This document shows, in pieces, positions 6,628 through 9,737 of a DNA stretch of 9,737 bases (within the stretch, counting starts at the first letter, position 1; the number at the start of each line of letters is the position of its first letter). The position numbers were made by a program, and so were the translations under genes. The notes under the pieces are model-generated. The model saw only the letters and a program-made list of their open reading frames with translations, was not told the DNA's origin and did not search any database. Source of the DNA: JBBQVS01 sp964657325 (GTDB taxonomy: Bacteria > Chloroflexota > Ktedonobacteria > Ktedonobacterales > Ktedonobacteraceae); contig CAZZVE010000200.1 of the NCBI GenBank assembly GCA_964657325.1, positions 1-9,737 on the forward strand. Reading direction: 5' to 3'.

Positions 6628-7268
6628 TTCGGATTATTATCGTCGATGACCATGCCGTTGTTCGGCAGGGATTACGCTTTTTATTAGAGCAGCAACCAGA
6701 CATCAGTGTCGTAAGCGAGTGTGGTGATGGCGAACAAGCGGTGGAGCTTGCAAGTAGTCTGTTACCTGATGTGGTTTTGCTCGACCTACTCATGCCTAAA
6801 ATGGATGGTATGACGGCAGTACGCGAAATCAAGCGTATCACGCCGACCACACAAATTATTATCCTGACTTCCTACTACGAAGACGACCAAATCTTTAGCG
6901 TTCTTAAAGCGGGTGCGCTCTCCTATCTGCTCAAGGATAGCAGTCCACAAGAACTCATCGCGGCAGTACGGGCCGCCGCACGAAGCGAAAGCACCCTTCA
7001 TCCAATGGTTGCCGCGAAAGTCTTACGCGAAATGCAACACCAATCCCCCCTCGATGAACTCACACCCCGCGAACGCGACGTACTCATCCTCATCGCCCAC
7101 GGTCGCTCCAACCACGAAATAGCCGTCGAGCTTTCGATTGGTGAACAAACCGTCAAGACGCATGTGTCCAACATTTTGTCGAAGTTGCATTTAGCGGATA
7201 GGACACAAGCCGCGATCTATGCATTGCAGAAGAGACTGGTGCCGTTGAAGGATGCTTTGGATGGATAG
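6624..7268 (+). CDS. NarL/LuxR-type DNA-binding response regulator
   Basis: This 214-residue response regulator pairs with the upstream kinase. The receiver domain (about 1-118) has the acidic pair D8/D9, the phosphoacceptor D54 in LLDLLMP, T82 in ILTS, and K104 in YLLKD, so it looks active. The C-terminal LuxR-type helix-turn-helix (about 143-204) reads LTPRERDVL, then an EIAVELSIGEQTVKTHV recognition region and ILSKLHLADRTQA. It should dimerise on phosphorylation and bind DNA, most likely at the promoter of this cluster or in the divergent spacer 637-981, though no operator is proven. The GTG at 6624 is preferred to ATG 6618 on ribosome-binding-site spacing and family N-terminus. The 4-nt overlap with the kinase indicates translational coupling. 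It is the last clear gene of the cluster; no T-tract terminator is seen directly after it. Confidence 0.94.
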   Translation: MIRIIIVDDHAVVRQGLRFLLEQQPDISVVSECGDGEQAVELASSLLPDVVLLDLLMPKMDGMTAVREIKRITPTTQIIILTSYYEDDQIFSVLKAGALSYLLKDSSPQELIAAVRAAARSESTLHPMVAAKVLREMQHQSPLDELTPRERDVLILIAHGRSNHEIAVELSIGEQTVKTHVSNILSKLHLADRTQAAIYALQKRLVPLKDALDG

Positions 7269-7271
7269 GAA

Positions 7272-7456
7272 GTGAATAAAGGAGAAGATGCTCAGTTCCA
7301 ACATAATTGTGTTGAAAACGTAGTGCTTCCTGTAGAGCAATATCCAAAACTTTTTTGGCACGCTCCGTAAAGTTGATTGCAAATGCGACAAAAAAGGAAC
7401 TCGATCAATTGGCAGCATTTGTAGATGCAATGCGACAAAACAAAAATGAGGCATGA
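7272..7456 (+). pseudogene. Frameshifted small ORF remnant, unrecognised
   Basis: A frame starting at GTG 7272, 3 nt after the regulator stop, codes 32 residues ending in YPKLFWHAP and stops at 7370. The -1 frame is open over 7316-7453 (stop 7454-7456) and ends in ATKKELDQLAAFVDAMR followed by a polar tail. Joined at the T6 run (7351-7356), the two would make about 60 residues. The second half looks like real amphipathic helical protein, not random translation. A single-base change in the T run would explain it; programmed slippage is less likely. No family was recognised, and no good ribosome-binding site precedes the GTG. Confidence 0.3.
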
Positions 7457-7480
7457 GATAATTTATAGGAATTGAACCAT

Positions 7481-7606
7481 TGTAGGGGTCTAATTCTATT
7501 ATACCCTTTCGGCGATTGACCGCGTCCACAAGATTGGCGAAACGTTTCAACGTGTCTTGTAACAGGGTTGATAGCCAAAAGGATGTAATAGAATTAAACC
7601 CCTACA
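7481..7606. repeat. 126-bp foldback (MITE-like) palindrome
   Basis: The element is symmetric about 7543/7544 with no net gap from end to end (position sum 15087). The tips are TGTAGGGG and CCCCTACA. In the outer 41 pairs, 34 are Watson-Crick and three more are G-T; 7491-7501 pairs without error with 7586-7596. The middle is weaker, with ACAAGA/TCTTGT shifted by one, and the centre is GAAACGTTTC. No target-site duplication is evident and there is no transposase gene, so it is best called a MITE-like or large REP/BIME-like foldback. It separates the two-component cluster from the truncated Uma2-like gene. Confidence 0.8.
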
Positions 7607-7679
7607 GAGTGTGTGTTATTATATAATGTAACATAGAATAATAACTTACATCTAGTTCTAGGAGTCTTCATCTGTAGTA

Positions 7680-8066
7680 GTGCGTGTTACTTCCAAACGC
7701 TATACCTATCCTGATACATCCGTGTCTTGTGACGAGCAAGATCAACCTATGCTCAATAAGCGAGAGATGCAATTTCCACGCGTTATTGTCGAAGTACTCT
7801 CTGATTCTACTGAAGCATATGACCGAGGACATAAGTTTGCGCTCTACCGTGCTTGTCCTGCCATTCAAGAATATGTGCTCGTCGCTACTAAGTATCAAGC
7901 TATTGAAGTGCATCGTCACACATCGAAGGGATGGACAGATTCCCAATTCTATGAGCCAGGCGATGAGATAGAGCTTACAAGCCTGGGTATACATTTTCCA
8001 ATGGAGGCTCTCTACAGAGGTGCAGGGATACCAGAGACAATAGACCTACCCGAAGGCGAATTCTAA
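7680..8066 (+). CDS. Uma2 family (PD-(D/E)XK) nuclease-like protein, N-terminally truncated
   Basis: The 128 residues match the C-terminal two thirds of the Uma2 (DUF820) family, which has a restriction-endonuclease-like fold and is very abundant in cyanobacteria and Chloroflexota; its cellular role is unknown. The core is present: YPD with D12, the strand VIVEVLS with E38, then STEAYDRGHKFALY with K52 and QEYVLV. Complete members are about 185-200 residues and start with a PEEYL.../SEYLDGEI-type region before the VRV-x-Y-TYPD strand. That part, about 70 residues, is missing here. The frame is open only back to 7662, after a TAG, and the only usable start is GTG 7680 with a poorly placed AGGAG (7660-7664). 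It is probably a pseudogene, cut near the foldback element just upstream, though a short product could still be made. Confidence 0.7.
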   Translation: MRVTSKRYTYPDTSVSCDEQDQPMLNKREMQFPRVIVEVLSDSTEAYDRGHKFALYRACPAIQEYVLVATKYQAIEVHRHTSKGWTDSQFYEPGDEIELTSLGIHFPMEALYRGAGIPETIDLPEGEF

Positions 8067-8080
8067 TCTAGCCTCGCCTT
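8053..8080 (+). terminator. weak candidate hairpin at the end of the Uma2-like gene
   Basis: AAGGCGA (8053-8059) pairs perfectly with TCGCCTT (8074-8080) around a 14-nt loop that includes the stop codon, followed by TATT. The stem is short and the T-tract poor, so termination is uncertain. Confidence 0.25.
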
Positions 8081-8120
8081 TATTACGTTGCTATAGTACA
8101 TTCAAGATCGTTAGTAACCT

Positions 8121-8146
8121 AGCAATGTCGCTCTGCGACAAAAGCT
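8121..8146. repeat. small hairpin upstream of the glycosyltransferase gene
   Basis: TGTCGC (8126-8131) pairs with GCGACA (8135-8140) around a TCT loop. AGC/GCT (8121-8123/8144-8146) may extend it. It lies about 70 bp before the glycosyltransferase start and could be regulatory, a small repeat, or chance. Confidence 0.3.
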
Positions 8147-8214
8147 CAGTTATTACACTTCTTTCAGTATATGTATGTATATTAGCAACAACATAAAGGT
8201 CGCAGGAGTATCCT

Positions 8215-9726
8215 ATGGCATCCGCTATACAAGCACAGGCATCATCTCTTCACACGAGTACTGCTTCGTTTACACTGCATTCACGGAGACGACTAGGTAT
8301 TCTCCTCGTACTTTTACTCCTTTCGGTCTTCAGCTATATACTACTCACGTTAGCAGCATCTCAACTAAAGCAGCAAATAATCCCGTTTATCGTAGCTTGG
8401 GCTTTTTGCTTTCTGTGTTACCTTGTAGCTAGTATATGGATACTGACAAGCAAACAGACAAACAGGCTCTTTCTTTGGTATGAGTTAGGTATCATTTTTA
8501 TTGGAGCGATCATTTTTCGCCTGATGCTCATAAATTTACCTCTTGGATTATCACCTGATCCGTGGCGATACCTATGGGATGCACGCATGATTGTTCACGG
8601 GTATAGCCCCTATCAATATGCTCCTAATAATCGAATATTGGTACCTCTACATAACGTCGTATATGCACACGCCGCTTTTCGTGATAGTCCTACAAAGTAT
8701 CCACCAGGGGCGGAATTTAGTTTCATGCTGGCATATCTTTTGAGTCCAACAAGTCTTGTAGGACTCAAGGGCATCTTTTTCCTATGTGACCTCGTAACTT
8801 GCGTAGCCTTGACGGTACTGCTCGCTTATAAGGGACGCGACCCCCGTTATGTGCTTCTCTACGCATGGTGTCCTCTCCCAATTGTCGAATTTGCCATGCA
8901 GAGCCATGTCGATGCTATAACGATCACCTTTACCGTACTCGCGGCTTTGTGTGCCGTTAGCTCCAAACAACATTTACGGATTCTTGCGGGAGTAATGATT
9001 GGTTTTGCAACACTTACAAAACTATACCCTATCATCTTGCTGCTTGTACTGGTACGCCGACGCGATTGGGGACTGCTAGTGGCATGTGCGTTAACCATTG
9101 TGCTAGGCTATGTGCCATTTATTCTCCTCAGTCACAGTCAACTATTAGGAAGTGGCGGCCCAATTGCCGCAATCACCAGCCAAAGAGAAGCGCATATCGG
9201 AGTTGTACAAAACATAATTTTTATTACTGGAACGAAGCTACATATCAAATCTAGCATTTTACAGTGGGTTGTCTATATCGTTGAAGGGTTGATAATCGGT
9301 ACTACACTGGTTTCCGTATTGATTGGGCGTCTAAGGAAACGCATGAGTACAGAGGTAGGAGTGTTGCTTCTGACCGCGGTCACACTCACAATATACGCGC
9401 ACATCTTTCCCTGGTATGCCCCCACACTTTTACCGTGGATTGCGCTCTCCATAGTACCACTCTGGACGGAAAAGGGACTGAGCGCGAAAGGGCTAGCGAT
9501 CACAATGATCTGGTACTTCACCTTTACCTGTATAGTGAGTTACATTCCAGGTGTACCACAATATCAGTCACTACCGAATTGGCTCATATATTATGGTATC
9601 TCCTTTGGTGTTGTGCTTGTTGGACTGCTTGTCGCCCTGTTCTTCCTGTTACGAACACAAAGGCTTAATCACTCGAACGAGGGAGCCCGCAAGGGGACGC
9701 CCCTCCCATATAAGGTGGCTCCCTAA
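8215..9726 (+). CDS. GT-C type polytopic glycosyltransferase (GT87/mannosyltransferase-like)
   Basis: This 503-residue protein has about eleven to twelve hydrophobic helices and a long first external loop, as in GT-C enzymes that transfer sugars from polyprenyl-phosphate donors outside the membrane. Family-like motifs are SPDPWRYLWDARM (113-125; D115 and D122 are catalytic-Asp candidates), GYSPYQYAP shortly after, KYPPGAEF (161-168), QSHVDA (229-234), TLTKLYP near the centre, and HIFPWYAPTLLPW late in the chain. It probably acts in cell-envelope glycan or glycolipid synthesis; the sugar and acceptor cannot be told. The start ATG follows GCAGGAG (8202-8208) with 6 nt spacing. The last residues, GARKGTPLPYKVAP, are read from the GC-rich palindrome at 9681-9723, so the native C-terminus may have been replaced by repeat insertion. 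It has its own spacer of about 150 bp and is probably not part of the exporter cluster. Confidence 0.85.
   Translation: MASAIQAQASSLHTSTASFTLHSRRRLGILLVLLLLSVFSYILLTLAASQLKQQIIPFIVAWAFCFLCYLVASIWILTSKQTNRLFLWYELGIIFIGAIIFRLMLINLPLGLSPDPWRYLWDARMIVHGYSPYQYAPNNRILVPLHNVVYAHAAFRDSPTKYPPGAEFSFMLAYLLSPTSLVGLKGIFFLCDLVTCVALTVLLAYKGRDPRYVLLYAWCPLPIVEFAMQSHVDAITITFTVLAALCAVSSKQHLRILAGVMIGFATLTKLYPIILLLVLVRRRDWGLLVACALTIVLGYVPFILLSHSQLLGSGGPIAAITSQREAHIGVVQNIIFITGTKLHIKSSILQWVVYIVEGLIIGTTLVSVLIGRLRKRMSTEVGVLLLTAVTLTIYAHIFPWYAPTLLPWIALSIVPLWTEKGLSAKGLAITMIWYFTFTCIVSYIPGVPQYQSLPNWLIYYGISFGVVLVGLLVALFFLLRTQRLNHSNEGARKGTPLPYKVAP
9681..9723. repeat. GC-rich palindromic repeat overlapping the glycosyltransferase 3' end
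   Basis: The outer arms GGGAGCC (9681-9687) and GGCTCCC (9717-9723) are exact complements. An inner hairpin AGGGG-ACG-CCCCT (9692-9704) lies between them. The gene stop (9724-9726) follows the right arm at once, so the repeat encodes the final 14 residues. Similar GC-rich hairpins that run into 3' ends are common dispersed repeats in Chloroflexota and related genomes (general knowledge, not checked here). No T-run follows within the window. Confidence 0.65.
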
Positions 9727-9737
9727 GCGCATTCTCG

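Larger units (their letters stand above)
7269..7679. other. 411-bp region of gene debris and a foldback element
   Basis: Between the regulator and the Uma2-like gene there is no intact gene. The region contains a frameshifted small reading frame (7272-7456), a 126-bp palindrome (7481-7606), and an AT-rich stretch with an isolated TATAAT (7622-7627) lacking a good -35 element. It looks like an insertion/decay site. Confidence 0.55.

Noticed and set aside
6455..6850. 131-residue minus-strand frame across the kinase/regulator junction
   Set aside because: It overlaps two certain genes with intact catalytic motifs; no independent support.
7191..7550. 119-residue minus-strand frame starting TTG at the foldback centre
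   Set aside because: It reads through half of the palindrome, gene debris and the end of the regulator gene; it has no ribosome-binding site or family similarity.
7622..7627. TATAAT as a promoter for the Uma2-like gene
   Set aside because: No acceptable -35 hexamer at normal spacing, and the surrounding sequence is AT-rich.
1..9737. CRISPR array, tRNA, rRNA, or phage/toxin-antitoxin genes
   Set aside because: No regularly spaced direct repeats, no tRNA-like cloverleaf or rRNA sequence was recognised, and no phage or toxin-antitoxin family was seen by reading.

Overview
The window looks like a chromosomal segment of a Gram-positive-type or monoderm bacterium of moderate GC. The gene mix suggests Chloroflexota, most likely a Ktedonobacteria-like soil lineage: NarL-type two-component pair, ABC-2 exporter, Uma2-family protein, GT-C glycosyltransferase and many short intergenic palindromes. 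This placement is inference from family content and style; no rRNA or other marker gene is present.

Layout. A DoxX-type membrane protein gene lies on the minus strand (67-636). It is divergent, across a 345-bp spacer, from a six-gene plus-strand cluster (982-7268): ABC-2 ATPase, ABC-2 permease, an unrecognised multi-pass membrane protein with a duplicated D-x2-WH-x3-G-x-D-x4/5-P-x-H motif, a small two-TM protein with a YtkA/CopC-like extracytoplasmic domain, a HisKA_3-type sensor kinase, and a NarL/LuxR-type response regulator. Next comes a degenerate stretch (7269-7679) with a frameshifted small reading frame and a 126-bp foldback element. It is followed by an N-terminally shortened Uma2-family nuclease-like gene (7680-8066) and a polytopic GT-C-type glycosyltransferase (8215-9726) whose last codons lie inside a palindromic repeat.

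How the genes may work together. The kinase and regulator are translationally coupled and probably control the cluster they sit in. The exporter, the twin-motif membrane protein and the YtkA-like protein look like one envelope-located unit. The YtkA-like domain and the repeated His/Asp motif raise the possibility of metal (copper or haem-copper) handling or envelope-stress detoxification; this is a hypothesis, not a demonstrated role.

Repeats. Apart from the protein-coding genes, the clearest structure is a set of short dispersed palindromes. One family (GTAGGGACCGAT... type) occurs at 803-872 and 5064-5090. A second (GGGTGTGCT..AGCAGACC.GTAC type) occurs at 2002-2060 and 3220-3260. All three intergenic gaps over 50 bp inside the six-gene cluster carry one of them. 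The 126-bp foldback (7481-7606) and the GC-rich hairpin at the end (9681-9723) are separate elements.
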